A stretch of DNA of 64,000 nt from Planctomycetota bacterium (GTDB lineage Bacteria; Planctomycetota; UBA1135; GCA-002686595). The translations under genes were made by a program, and so were the position numbers. Shown here in pieces: positions 54,325 to 63,747 of the stretch. Location: contig JAPKBR010000005.1 of NCBI GenBank assembly GCA_028823345.1, forward strand, positions 1-64,000, in the 5' to 3' direction. Under the pieces are notes generated by a model. The model did not search any database. It was not told where the DNA came from and worked only from the letters and a program-made list of their open reading frames with translations. Position 1 is the first letter of the stretch. The number at the start of each line of letters is the position of its first letter.

Positions 54325-56106
54325 ATGAAAATTACTGCAACCCTGCTTCTTGCGGCTCTGATTTCTTCAGCAGCTATTGCTCAAGCCCCCCTCCTTCCCG
54401 GCGCTCCTGACCAACGCCAAGTCTATCAAGACAAGGATGGGAGCATCATCGCCATGGACAAGCTCGGCACCAAGGTGTTTGCGACTTGGGCCGAGTTTCA
54501 CCAGTCCCAGTTTTTCCTAGATCATGGAATGCGCTGCGGTTCCCATGACCGCTCCGTAAGCCCTGGTGGCTGGAACAACCCACCCCCAAGCGATTGCAGC
54601 AACGTGCTGACAAACCCGCTCAGCGGATACGATCCGGGAGGCGGCGAAATCTTCGACATCCCCGTTGTAGTGCACATTCTCCACCGCAATAACGGTGTTG
54701 GTAACATCAGCGATGCCCGTGTATATAGCCAAATAGATGTGCTCAACGAAGACTTCAACGCGATCGGGGGAACTCCAGGATCCCCAGGCACTAATGGAAA
54801 AATTCAATTCCATCTAGCAACAACAGACCCTAGCGGCAATTCAACCAAGGGCATCTATCGCCATGCAAGCAACGCTTGGCACAACGACAAGGGCAGCTAC
54901 TACAACCAGATTGGCTGGGACACAACTCGCTATCTGAACATCTACGTCAACAGTGCGGGAGGTAACCTCGGTTATGCCTATCTGCCCAGCGGAGGCGGCG
55001 TAGTTGGGCAAGGCTATGATGGGGTTCGCATCTTCTACCAGGCCTTTGGCCGGAATTCAGGCTATGCGCCCTATGACCAAGGTCGCACAGCAACCCATGA
55101 GGTTGGCCACTACCTTGGGCTCTACCACACCTTCCAGGGCGGCTGTCATAGCGGCAGTTGCGCAAGTAACGGTGATCTGATTTGTGACACCAACAGCGAG
55201 TCCAGCCCATTCTATGGCTGCGGAACCCGAACCACTTGCAGTAGCCCGGACCCGACCACCAACTACATGGACTACAGCGAAGACTTGTGCATGTACCAGT
55301 TCACTCCGATCCAGATAAACCGGATGAGGTGCACGATCATGAGTTTCCGCCCCGACTTGGTGGCTGGAGGCGGCGGTGGAACCAATCCGCCCGACGCAGC
55401 AACTGGACCCTCCCCCTCGAACGGCGCGACTGGGATTTCCACCACACCCAGCTTGAGCTGGCAAGCTGCCGCAGGTGCTGACACCTACGACATTTACTTC
55501 GGCGTCAGCAGCAATCTGAGCGCCGCAGATTTGGCGGCGAGCCAATCCCAGACCAGCTTCAACCCAGGCCAGCTTTCCACGGCCTCCAGTTATTTCTGGC
55601 GTGTGGATTCAGTAGGCGCCGGGGGCACGACCACCGGCTCTACCTGGGCCTTCACCACTGACGCTGGCGGCGGCGGCGGCGGCGGCGGTTCAAATGACCT
55701 TCTTAGCGAAGACTTCGAATCCGGCACCTTGAGTGCAGGCTGGATTACCACGGGCAATATTCAAGTCCACGGAAATGCGGCCAATACAGGCTCCTACGGC
55801 GCTCGTATGCGGCGCACCTCAAGCCTTGAACACGCCATCGATGCATCGGGAAGGGCCAACATTGTCCTCTCATATGCCCGTGGCACCAGCGGCTACGATG
55901 GAGGAGAGTTCCTCACAGTTGATTGGTTTGACGGATCGGGTTGGAGTGTCCTTGAGACCACCAAGACCACGGCATACGAGACTCAGTCATTCAGCCTGGG
56001 TGCTGCAGCTGACGGCAATCCCAATCTGCGCATTCGCTTTAGAGCCAACGCCAATCGAAACAACGAAGCCAGCCTGCTGGACGATGTTGTTGTGAGCGGC
56101 GACTAG
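54325..56106 (+). CDS. Secreted M43 (pappalysin-like) metalloprotease
   Basis: 593 residues from ATG 54325 (a TTG lies two codons upstream). A signal peptide (1-20) is followed by the catalytic domain with zinc motif HEVGHYLGLYH at 258-268 and Met-turn NYMDYSED at 313-320; several Cys pairs are typical of the family. A fibronectin-III-like domain (about 361-447), a run of glycines (about 449-457) and a beta-sandwich tail (about 460-593, MAM- or CBM-like) follow. It ends just before a large inverted repeat shared with a convergent gene. Confidence 0.88.
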   Translation: MKITATLLLAALISSAAIAQAPLLPGAPDQRQVYQDKDGSIIAMDKLGTKVFATWAEFHQSQFFLDHGMRCGSHDRSVSPGGWNNPPPSDCSNVLTNPLSGYDPGGGEIFDIPVVVHILHRNNGVGNISDARVYSQIDVLNEDFNAIGGTPGSPGTNGKIQFHLATTDPSGNSTKGIYRHASNAWHNDKGSYYNQIGWDTTRYLNIYVNSAGGNLGYAYLPSGGGVVGQGYDGVRIFYQAFGRNSGYAPYDQGRTATHEVGHYLGLYHTFQGGCHSGSCASNGDLICDTNSESSPFYGCGTRTTCSSPDPTTNYMDYSEDLCMYQFTPIQINRMRCTIMSFRPDLVAGGGGGTNPPDAATGPSPSNGATGISTTPSLSWQAAAGADTYDIYFGVSSNLSAADLAASQSQTSFNPGQLSTASSYFWRVDSVGAGGTTTGSTWAFTTDAGGGGGGGGSNDLLSEDFESGTLSAGWITTGNIQVHGNAANTGSYGARMRRTSSLEHAIDASGRANIVLSYARGTSGYDGGEFLTVDWFDGSGWSVLETTKTTAYETQSFSLGAAADGNPNLRIRFRANANRNNEASLLDDVVVSGD

Positions 56107-56136
56107 GGGTCCAGGACACTTAGTCTACTCAGGCAT

Positions 56137-56189
56137 ATGCGCGGCCGGAGGAGCGGATCAAAACGATTCGCTCCTTCGGCCGCGCGCAT
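56137..56189. terminator. Large imperfect inverted repeat between convergent genes
   Basis: Arms of about 24 nt (starting ATGCGCGGCCG and ending CGGCCGCGCGCAT) surround AAAAC. Three or four mismatches or bulges are seen. It sits between the stops of the M43 protease (+) and the FAD oxidoreductase (-), so it may end transcription from both sides. A T-run is weak on both strands. Confidence 0.5.
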
Positions 56190-56292
56190 GTAATCCGTAT
56201 AAGAGCGAAGTGCACCCATGCTGAATTTCAGCACCCAAGAAGCGGCAGCTGGTTCGTAAAGGGCTCGCGAAGCGAATAACGCGTGGGATCCG

Positions 56293-58611
56293 CTACTTCG
56301 CGACCAGCCTCAGACTGCGAAGCTTCATGAGAGGGCCAACTTCCTTACGGTTGTGAACGCTGATTCGCTGAAGGCCCGGCTGGAGGGTGACCGTGCCCGC
56401 CGGTTGTTCTTTGTAGACGGTCCAGGAACCCGTTGACTGAATCTTCCCGCCTAGGACCGAAGAGTTCTGGCCGATGCGGATCTCGTAGTTACCGCCGTGG
56501 TCACCTTCCATGCAAGCTACGAGGGCCCGGACCTCATACAAGCCAGGCTTCGTGACTTCGAGCTCCCACTCGACGTAGTCGTCCTTGCTACGCCAGTAGC
56601 CAAGGGACTTATGGGTGGTTTCATAGCGCACCATTTTCCCGCGCGCAGCGGCAGTGTCCCCCATCAGCTCTGTGGTCCCGGTGGGCTTGAGAGTCTGGCG
56701 GTGGATTCGACCCACGCCAACACGCATGACTTCCTGCAGTTTCTGGAGGTGATCGGTGTAGACCTCGCGTGGATTGCAGCTTTCAGCTTTGCACACAGCG
56801 GCTGCCATGCCAACGATCTCGCCCATGGCGCCGGTCGTCTTCATCACCCGTACAGCGCCAAGGGCCTCGTGACTCACGCTGATGTCGCGGCCTGCCATAA
56901 AGAGATTGCCCAGGTTGCGGCTGTAGAGACATCGGTAGGGAAGCCAGTATGGCTGCTTGTAGGTGAATCCCTCACCCTGGGTGGCTGAGGCGATGAACTC
57001 GTTCCCTTCGTGGCCCTTGGAATATTGCTCGTTCGGGTGATGGGTGTCGATGCCCCACGTGCAAGGGACACTCCCGTCAGGGTATTCCTTGCCGCTGCGG
57101 AGGTCCTCGCCGGTGAGCACCAGGTCACCCATCAGGCGTCGCGACTCGCGCTTGCCTGCGATGTAGGCCACCCAATTGAGCCGGTGTGCGGGGTACCGAT
57201 TCTCGACGTTCTTGATCGCGTCCCAAGCCCCATACATCGCGCGGAAATTCATATCCCGAACCCGCTCCATGTCGTGGATTGGGTCTCGGTCGAAACCATT
57301 CTCCCAGAACCAGTTTCCCAGGGTGATGGGAGTCGCCCCCGCAGTGGGAGCCTGCGGCCCCTTGGTCCGACCGGGAAAGGGCTTGTCGCTCAGGTCCACG
57401 GCCCACGGACACCGCGGGAACGTCGCATTCTGGGTGGCAGCCTGCAGCTCCGAAGAGAGAGGGTCCTCATCGTCGCAGAGGCACTTGATGTTCCAGAGGT
57501 TACTGGCGCCCATGTGCCCTCGCTCTGTTTGTTCAAAGTCCGCGCCACCCAGATAGCCGACGCAGCCATCGCCCGTGCTGTCAAGGAACCAGCGACCCCG
57601 GATGGAAACCCGGTGGGCGCTGCGAACGTTCTGGCACGTCACGGACTGGATCAACCCGCTTGCGGTCGACACTCCGTTCATGCGGTATTCCATAAAGAGG
57701 GAGATGTTCGGCTCGGCCTTCACGATTCGCATCTTGCGGTCATCGTCGAAGACCACTGCCGCCTGACCATTGGCCGAGTTGGCCTGGCGTTTAGGGACCA
57801 ACTCCATGACCACATCCCCGACCCGCGGAAACGGCGGATGATTGAGATTCCCTTGTGGCCACACACGGACCTCAGAACTGGAGTTGCCCCCCAGCACTGG
57901 CCGGTCCTGGATCAAGGCGACTCGCAAGCCAAGGCGCGCCGCCGTGACCGCCGCGCTTGTGCCTGCAACGCCGCCACCAACGATGACCAGATCAAACTCG
58001 CCAGCGTCTACCGGCTCAGCTGGGATCCCGAGGCTTGACTGGCGGAAGCTCTCCAGCTCCGCCATGTCCTCCGGAGGTTTCCAACCGAGATCGGCGCTGA
58101 ACACGATCGCATCGCAACGCCCTTCGAATCCCGTCAGATCATGCAACACCACGCTGGTCTTGCCGTCGACCTCGACAAAACCACCGTCTTGCCAGTGCCA
58201 CTTGATTCCCTCGGTGCCGAAGGTGGTTCGCAAGGGCTTGCCATTGATGAGAAGCTGAAACCGCCCAGGTGCACCGGTTGCCTTCCAAGGAGCAACCCAG
58301 TCCCTCGTGCGGACCCACACTCGCCGCCGGCCACCACTTTGGAAGTGGACGTGGGTCGTGGCGTCCTCGACCGGGACTCCCATTCCGTGTGCCAACAGAA
58401 ACGGAGACCCCATGAGATCCATGAACTGCTGGTCTAGGACCCAACCTCCAAGGTCCTCAAAGGCCTCGGCCTCAATCAAAACAGACATCCCCATGGCTGG
58501 ATCCTGGGCGGGAGCGACCGACTGGGAATGTAGCCCTGCTGTCAGAACACCAAATGCGATGGCGCCGACGAAGGCATGGGCGCGCCCGAGAGTTGTCTGT
58601 GAGCTCTTCAT
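56293..58611 (-). CDS. Secreted FAD-dependent oxidoreductase with carbohydrate-binding-like domains
   Basis: 772 residues from ATG 58611. After a signal peptide, an N-terminal beta-sandwich (about 45-195, with VLIEAEAFEDLGGWVLDQQF) precedes the FAD-binding core DLVIVGGGVAGTSAAVTAAR (about 207-226) and the PVLGGNSSSEVRVWP segment. A C-terminal beta domain (about 660-770) resembles a carbohydrate-binding module. This FAD_oxidored-type protein is multiplied in planctomycetes that live on complex glycans, but no substrate has been fixed. No glycoside hydrolase or sulfatase gene is adjacent. Confidence 0.85.
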   Translation of the reverse strand: MKSSQTTLGRAHAFVGAIAFGVLTAGLHSQSVAPAQDPAMGMSVLIEAEAFEDLGGWVLDQQFMDLMGSPFLLAHGMGVPVEDATTHVHFQSGGRRRVWVRTRDWVAPWKATGAPGRFQLLINGKPLRTTFGTEGIKWHWQDGGFVEVDGKTSVVLHDLTGFEGRCDAIVFSADLGWKPPEDMAELESFRQSSLGIPAEPVDAGEFDLVIVGGGVAGTSAAVTAARLGLRVALIQDRPVLGGNSSSEVRVWPQGNLNHPPFPRVGDVVMELVPKRQANSANGQAAVVFDDDRKMRIVKAEPNISLFMEYRMNGVSTASGLIQSVTCQNVRSAHRVSIRGRWFLDSTGDGCVGYLGGADFEQTERGHMGASNLWNIKCLCDDEDPLSSELQAATQNATFPRCPWAVDLSDKPFPGRTKGPQAPTAGATPITLGNWFWENGFDRDPIHDMERVRDMNFRAMYGAWDAIKNVENRYPAHRLNWVAYIAGKRESRRLMGDLVLTGEDLRSGKEYPDGSVPCTWGIDTHHPNEQYSKGHEGNEFIASATQGEGFTYKQPYWLPYRCLYSRNLGNLFMAGRDISVSHEALGAVRVMKTTGAMGEIVGMAAAVCKAESCNPREVYTDHLQKLQEVMRVGVGRIHRQTLKPTGTTELMGDTAAARGKMVRYETTHKSLGYWRSKDDYVEWELEVTKPGLYEVRALVACMEGDHGGNYEIRIGQNSSVLGGKIQSTGSWTVYKEQPAGTVTLQPGLQRISVHNRKEVGPLMKLRSLRLVAK

Positions 58612-58818
58612 CAAACTACCTTAGCATGGAACCCGCAGAGACTCCTGGATTCTGGCACCAGAGCTGCCCCGCCGCGCGACCTCTGAGAAATGGTCACTCT
58701 TGGGTAGATCTGCCCTACACCACTCCGTTGCCACTTGTATTCCAGCTTTTGGGGCTCCCCGCGTCTTCCACAAACAGCCAGAGCACGTGAAGCTCGCTGG
58801 ACAAGACGCCCGTGGCAG

Positions 58819-59763
58819 ATGACAATGGGGCCGATGATCCGTTTCCTGTCCTTCTTAGTTGTCGCGCTTGTGTGTGCATGCGGTGGCTCGAATGCACCCC
58901 CCAGTGTTCCCATGCGCAATATCGTCGATGGTGAGGGTCACGAGGTTTCCGTGCCTGTGAAACCAAGAAGGGTCTTTGCGGATTCGGCCACGGGATTCGA
59001 TTTGATGGTGGCGCTCTTGGAGCCCGAACAGATTGTGGGGGTGGTTTCCACAGCTCTGCGGTATTCACTGGCGGCGGGTTCCCTGGACCGCTGGGAAGGT
59101 CTGCCGAATCCGGCGGGGTTCCATACGGCGGATATCTTGGCCCTCGATCCAGACCTAGTGTTAGTTTCTGATTGGCGCCCGCCGACTGTTCCAAGCCTGC
59201 TTCAACGCCAAGGGATTTGCGTGGTGCGCCTGCCGACGCCCACCAGCTACCAAGGGCTGACGGAATTGATCAGCTTCAGCAGCGAGGCCCTAGGTGCGGT
59301 TCAGCGGGGAGAGCAACTGATGGCGGACTTGGACAGGCGCCGGGCGGCCTTGGTTGGGAACGAGGCTCTCAAGCAGGTGCGTGTTTTGTCTTATGGCAAC
59401 TATGGCGCCGGGGGGTCCTCAGCAGGGAAAGGCACGGCGTATAACTTTTTGATCGAGCTCTCGGGAATGCGAAATGCGGCGGCCGAGTTTGGACTGGTCG
59501 GGAATGGGCCTTTGGATCTGGAGCAGATGTTGCGCATGGATCCGGACCTGTTGCTTTTGGCCGAAGCCGAGAACGGAGGTCACTCCCCCACTCTGGAATG
59601 GCTCTTGGGCCAAAGTGCCGCGCGTGAGGTGCGAGCTGTAAAAGAAAAGCGTTGGGTGATCTTGCCGGTCAACCTGCACTCGACCTCATCCCAGCACATC
59701 ATGGACGCGGCAGAAGCCTTGGCCCATAAAGCAAGCGCCCTGCTCAAGTCCAAGGACTCTTGA
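58819..59763 (+). CDS. BtuF/TroA-fold substrate-binding lipoprotein
   Basis: 314 residues from ATG 58819; ATG 58834 would place the signal peptide better. Lipobox VALVCAC is followed by a periplasmic binding fold of the helical-backbone metal-receptor type: KPRRVFADSATGFDLMVALL, then LALDPDLVLVSDW, and in the second lobe RVLSYGNYG and DPDLLLLAE. Relatives bind B12 or ferric siderophores. The permease and ATPase genes are missing here, so it is either a lone component or has another role. Confidence 0.75.
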   Translation: MTMGPMIRFLSFLVVALVCACGGSNAPPSVPMRNIVDGEGHEVSVPVKPRRVFADSATGFDLMVALLEPEQIVGVVSTALRYSLAAGSLDRWEGLPNPAGFHTADILALDPDLVLVSDWRPPTVPSLLQRQGICVVRLPTPTSYQGLTELISFSSEALGAVQRGEQLMADLDRRRAALVGNEALKQVRVLSYGNYGAGGSSAGKGTAYNFLIELSGMRNAAAEFGLVGNGPLDLEQMLRMDPDLLLLAEAENGGHSPTLEWLLGQSAAREVRAVKEKRWVILPVNLHSTSSQHIMDAAEALAHKASALLKSKDS

Positions 59764-59790
59764 GCCCATGAAGTCTGGGCGTTGATGCCC

Positions 59791-61251
59791 TCAATCCAGC
59801 CCGCGCATGCGGCGGCGCAACTGCCCGCGCTCAACACGAGTGTCGCGCCCTTGCACCTGAGCGAGTTTCAACAACTCTAGTGCTTGCACTTGATCTTCGC
59901 GCACCCCGGTCCCTTGAGCCAAACACTCGGCCATCTTGATCATCGCGTCCGGGTCCTCCGCGGCGATGGCGGGCCGTAAGTAGGCCACCCCAAGAGAGGG
60001 ATCCCGCGGAACTCCGTTGCCTTCGATACAAGCCTCGGCCAACAGGACTGCCGCCGGGCCATTGCCCTGCAAGGCTGCCTGCTCAAACAGCTGCCAAGAG
60101 CGAGTGAAGTCGCGCGGGACTTCCTCCCCTCCGCGGTAGGCGAGGCCTAAGTTGAACAATGCGTGGGAATCGCCCAAGTCTGCTGCCCGGCGATAGCATT
60201 CCATGGCGTCGCTGATGGAGGCCTCGCGCCCTTCCCCATTCCAGGCGCAAACACCCAGGAAGGTCCAGGCTTCGGGCAGATCGGAATCGGCTGCAATCTT
60301 GAACCACTTGACCGCCTCATCCACGTCCTTTTCCACACCTTCAGCGTAGTAGAACTTTTCGCCCAGCATCATGGCCGCGCTGGGATCCTCTTCGGCCAAA
60401 TCGGACATGCGTTTGAGGGCCGACTCGGGATCTGCCTCGCAGCCAAGGCCTTGAAGCAGTTGCACTGCCAGCCAGAGGCTGCTCTCCTGATGACCCAGGG
60501 CGGCTGCCTGTTCGCGGTACTCGTAGGCCCGCTCGAAACTTTGTTCCACGCCTTCGCCGTTGTGGTAGCAAATTGCCACGTTGGCAAGGCCCGCATCATT
60601 GTCCGCATCGGCGGCTTTTTGATACCACTGAAACGCGGCCTTCAAACTGCGCTGAACACCAATTCCGTAGCGCGTAAAGTAGCCCATCCAGACCATGGAT
60701 TCGTCGTGGTCCTGCTCGGCGGCAAGGCGATGCCAAACCACGGCCTCGTCTTCGTCGAGCAGCAAGTCGTGTTGGGCGCAGGCGATCAAGTGCGCGTATT
60801 CGGGGTCGCTCGTGTCTTTCCAACCCTGCTCAGCCAAACGCAAGCCCTCTTCCACATCGGCTTCGAGGCCTTCCCCGTAAAGAGTGCACGAGGCGAGATA
60901 GCGCGGTGCGTCCTGGTCCCCTTCGCCGGCGGCCTGCTTGAACCAGGCTACGGCGGCTTCATGATCGGGTTCGACCCCATCACCATTCAGCAAGCAGTAG
61001 CCCGCCGCAGTCATGGATTCCGGGTCGCCCTTCTCGGCGGCCTTTGCAAACCAGCGGTAGGCGGTGGAATGGCTTTGGGGTACTCCGGTTCCCTCCGCAT
61101 AGGCGCAGCCGAGGTCGTACTGGGCATCGATGTTTCCACCGAGGGCTGCCTGGCGCAGCCAGTTGATTTCTTCGCGACGGCTCACAATCGGATGTGGTTC
61201 ACGGATTGAGTTCCGGTCGGTTGACAGGAACAAGGGAGAAGGTGCCCCCAT
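59791..61251 (-). CDS. Sel1-repeat protein
   Basis: 486 residues from ATG 61251. Ten or more Sel1-like repeats of about 36 residues, for example AQYDLGCAYAEGTGVPQSHS and ANVAICYHNGEGVEQSFER, fill the protein. No signal peptide or membrane helix is seen, so it is probably a cytoplasmic scaffold. A perfect TATAAT overlaps the ATG (61255-61250), which suggests that translation really begins downstream, for example at GTG 61185. Confidence 0.75.
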   Translation of the reverse strand: MGAPSPLFLSTDRNSIREPHPIVSRREEINWLRQAALGGNIDAQYDLGCAYAEGTGVPQSHSTAYRWFAKAAEKGDPESMTAAGYCLLNGDGVEPDHEAAVAWFKQAAGEGDQDAPRYLASCTLYGEGLEADVEEGLRLAEQGWKDTSDPEYAHLIACAQHDLLLDEDEAVVWHRLAAEQDHDESMVWMGYFTRYGIGVQRSLKAAFQWYQKAADADNDAGLANVAICYHNGEGVEQSFERAYEYREQAAALGHQESSLWLAVQLLQGLGCEADPESALKRMSDLAEEDPSAAMMLGEKFYYAEGVEKDVDEAVKWFKIAADSDLPEAWTFLGVCAWNGEGREASISDAMECYRRAADLGDSHALFNLGLAYRGGEEVPRDFTRSWQLFEQAALQGNGPAAVLLAEACIEGNGVPRDPSLGVAYLRPAIAAEDPDAMIKMAECLAQGTGVREDQVQALELLKLAQVQGRDTRVERGQLRRRMRGLD

Positions 61252-61255
61252 TATA
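61250..61255 (-). promoter_or_regulatory. Candidate -10 box TATAAT at the Sel1 gene start
   Basis: A perfect TATAAT on the minus strand overlaps the first in-frame ATG of the Sel1 gene. A matching -35 is poor (TTCAAC with 19-base spacing). If active, transcription starts inside the annotated frame. Confidence 0.35.
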
Positions 61256-61675
61256 TCGGACGAGGCTAGCCAGTGTTGAACTGCAGATATGAGAAGGCCC
61301 CCAGGTGAGAAAACCCAGGGCTTCACTTGCAGCCCTGGGAATAAAAGGTCCCCCAATGACCCTCTCCCGGGCATTTTGCGAGGGTATTATCCTAGTTAAC
61401 CACAGGCTTTCCCTTGACCCCCCACCATGGTTCACGAGCCCCTGCACCCCTCTGCAGGGCCTGCAGGCACTCCATGAGCCCTTGGCAGCAGGACCCGACC
61501 CCATGTGGGCTGCCGCCTCTTCGGGATTCAATCCATGCAGGTGCCCAGCCCGGGGGGTACTGAGGGAAATTGACGCACCCTGCACCAGCAAGGAGGAAAT
61601 TCAACCGGGGAACGGCTGCCCACGGGAGCGGAGTTGAGCGGGCCGTCAGGTATCCTTCTCTGGACTCCCAATCCC
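61252..61675. other. Intergenic region between divergent genes
   Basis: Holds the orphan terminator, a GATAAT (-10 like) on the minus strand at 61391-61386 and a second weak hairpin (ACCCTC / GAGGGT near 61360-61385). No protein gene is convincing. Confidence 0.45.
61306..61339 (-). terminator. Orphan intrinsic terminator
   Basis: Perfect 9-bp arms CCCAGGGCT / AGCCCTGGG with an 8-base loop are followed, on the minus strand, by TTTTCTC. No protein gene reads leftward into it: the next gene to the right is on the plus strand. It could end a small RNA or shield the Sel1 gene. Confidence 0.6.
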
Positions 61676-63532
61676 ATGAGCAACAAAATTCACAAGTGCG
61701 CCCCCGAAGAGCGTGACCACCCCGGGGCTGGACCGCGGGCTTCGAAGGTCTCGCGCATTCGCGCCTGGGCTCTGATCGCGGTCCACCTAGTGGTGGCCCT
61801 ACACCTGGCCCATTGGTTCGCCACGGGCCGCACCTTGAGCCTGATCGAGCCAAGCGAGGCGATGCAGTTCAGCAAGCGCTCGGTGATCAATGCCGGGCTT
61901 GTCTTCTTCGGTGCGGTCATTCTCTCAACCCTGTTGCTGGGAAGATTCTTCTGCGGATGGGCCTGTCACTTGGTCGCGCTCCAAGACCTGTGTCGATGGC
62001 TGATGCTCAAAGTCGGAATCACCCCGCGCCCGCTGCGTTCGCGCAGCCTGGCCTTGGTGCCGTTCTTGGCCGCGGGGTATATGTTCTTCTGGCCCCTGGC
62101 CTATCGTATTTGGATTGAGGATGACTTGTCGGTGCGTGGAAACGAACTGTATGTGCAAGACATCTGGAGCACCATGCCTGGCCTCTGGGTTGGCCTTGCC
62201 ACGTTTGTGGTCTGCGGCTTTGCTTGCGTGTGGTTTTTGGGGTCTAAGGGTTTTTGCACCTATGCTTGCCCCTATGGAGCCATCTTTTCCGTGGCCGACA
62301 AGTTCGCTCCGGGTCGCATCCGCGTCACGGATGCTTGCGAACAATGCGGCCACTGCACGCAAACCTGCAGCTCGAATGTGAATGTAGCTCGTGAGGTTCA
62401 CGAGTACGGCATGGTGGTGGACACGAACTGCATGAAGTGCCTCGACTGCGTTAGCGTCTGTCCAACGAATGCGCTCTATTTCGGGTTTGGGGCCCCTGCA
62501 GTAGGCTTGAAGTCGAAACAAACACGGGGCAAGGGCTGGGGTGAAGAGGTCCTTTTGACCTTGGTGTTTTGCTGGACGTTTTTCTCGGTCCGCGGAATCT
62601 ATGACATGGTGCCGTTTCTCTTCGCCCTAGGGATCGCAGGCTGCGTTGCATTTTTTGGACTGCGCTGTATGCAGTTGATCACACGACCCAATGTCAAACT
62701 GCTGAACACCCCCCTAAAATCTGCGGGGAAACTCCAGCCTGGAGCTCGTTGGTTCTTACCCGCAAGTATCCTGTTGCTGGCCGGGGTCAGCCAGTCCAGT
62801 TGGGTGCAGTTCCATGGCATGCGCAGCGCGAATGCTTTTGCGACTCTAGCGCCGGTCAAGATGAGCTGGTTCACCCAGGATCGACTGCCCGTTGACGAGG
62901 AAGTCAAAGTTGCCGCCAAGAAAGTTCTTGCGTCGGGTCGCCTAGCGATGGATGCGGGGCTCTTCAGTGACCCCCTACGCCTGATGGAATCCGCTTGGGC
63001 CGCGATGATCCTGGATGACCAAGAGATGTTTACCGACCTAATGGGTCGCGCACAGGAAGCGGCGTACCGAGCGGGCGCGCCCTCTGTGGACTTGGCCCAT
63101 CAAGCTTGGGCGTCAGGAGACTTGGACCGGGCGGCACAGTTGCTGGCCCTGGCGGTCGAAATCGATCCCGACCTGCACCAAGCCTGGGGAGAGTTGATCG
63201 AACTGGAAGCGGGCCGAGGTCATCTCGATAAAGCCATCGCCCAGGTGCGGAGTGGGTTGGATCAGCGGCCGGCGGATGGGCACCTGTATGACCTTCTCGG
63301 ATCCCTCTACGCGGCCCAGGGCAATAGCGCGGCGGCCCAGGCGGCTCTCCAAGAGGCCCTGAAACTGGAGCCTCGGCTCTCCCAGCCGCGGGTCAAATTG
63401 GCCCAGATGCTCTTCATGCAGGGACGCCCCAGGGAAGCCGCCCGCCTTCTGCGGGAGGGTCTTGATTTGGCCCCAGAAGATCCGGCCCTAGTCAGCGCCC
63501 TCTCTCAATTAGAGGCGGCCACCGCGCCGTAG
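61676..63532 (+). CDS. Membrane polyferredoxin (NapH/NosR/CcoG-like) fused to TPRs
   Basis: 618 residues from ATG 61676; a TTG at 61634 preceded by GGGAG is an alternative adding 14 residues. Five or six membrane helices carry two CxxxCP-like motifs facing the cytoplasm (FCGWACH and FCTYACPYGA). Two 4Fe-4S clusters follow: CEQCGHCTQTC and CMKCLDCVSVCP. After two further helices, a soluble part from about 440 contains TPRs (DLDRAAQLLALAVEIDPD, NSAAAQAALQEALKLEPR). An electron-transfer role at the membrane is likely; the fused TPR is unusual for this family. The terminal acceptor is unknown. Confidence 0.8.
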   Translation: MSNKIHKCAPEERDHPGAGPRASKVSRIRAWALIAVHLVVALHLAHWFATGRTLSLIEPSEAMQFSKRSVINAGLVFFGAVILSTLLLGRFFCGWACHLVALQDLCRWLMLKVGITPRPLRSRSLALVPFLAAGYMFFWPLAYRIWIEDDLSVRGNELYVQDIWSTMPGLWVGLATFVVCGFACVWFLGSKGFCTYACPYGAIFSVADKFAPGRIRVTDACEQCGHCTQTCSSNVNVAREVHEYGMVVDTNCMKCLDCVSVCPTNALYFGFGAPAVGLKSKQTRGKGWGEEVLLTLVFCWTFFSVRGIYDMVPFLFALGIAGCVAFFGLRCMQLITRPNVKLLNTPLKSAGKLQPGARWFLPASILLLAGVSQSSWVQFHGMRSANAFATLAPVKMSWFTQDRLPVDEEVKVAAKKVLASGRLAMDAGLFSDPLRLMESAWAAMILDDQEMFTDLMGRAQEAAYRAGAPSVDLAHQAWASGDLDRAAQLLALAVEIDPDLHQAWGELIELEAGRGHLDKAIAQVRSGLDQRPADGHLYDLLGSLYAAQGNSAAAQAALQEALKLEPRLSQPRVKLAQMLFMQGRPREAARLLREGLDLAPEDPALVSALSQLEAATAP

Positions 63533-63747
63533 GCCTCCCAGGTACCGAATACGAACAATTTACGGCCGTCAAGCGTCCAAGCTGGGGTTCCCCTAGTAGG
63601 CCTCTGGCGAAATCAAGCCGCCCAAGGGATACTGGAGGTTCGATTTTGCAACCGGCGAGGGCTCGGACACTACCGTTTCCTTAGAGCCTTCCATTCACAT
63701 TCCATCGCGCCTCTCTGCGACTCAGACGCTAAGCGACCCCCTTTTTC

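Noticed and set aside
58612-58818. Cobalamin riboswitch upstream of the BtuF-like gene
   Set aside because: A GCCACT-like string is present but the conserved B12 box and surrounding stems are not recognisable.
60163-61209. 348-codon plus-strand frame opposite the Sel1 gene
   Set aside because: It mirrors the repeat structure of the Sel1 protein on the other strand, so it is a shadow of a repetitive gene.
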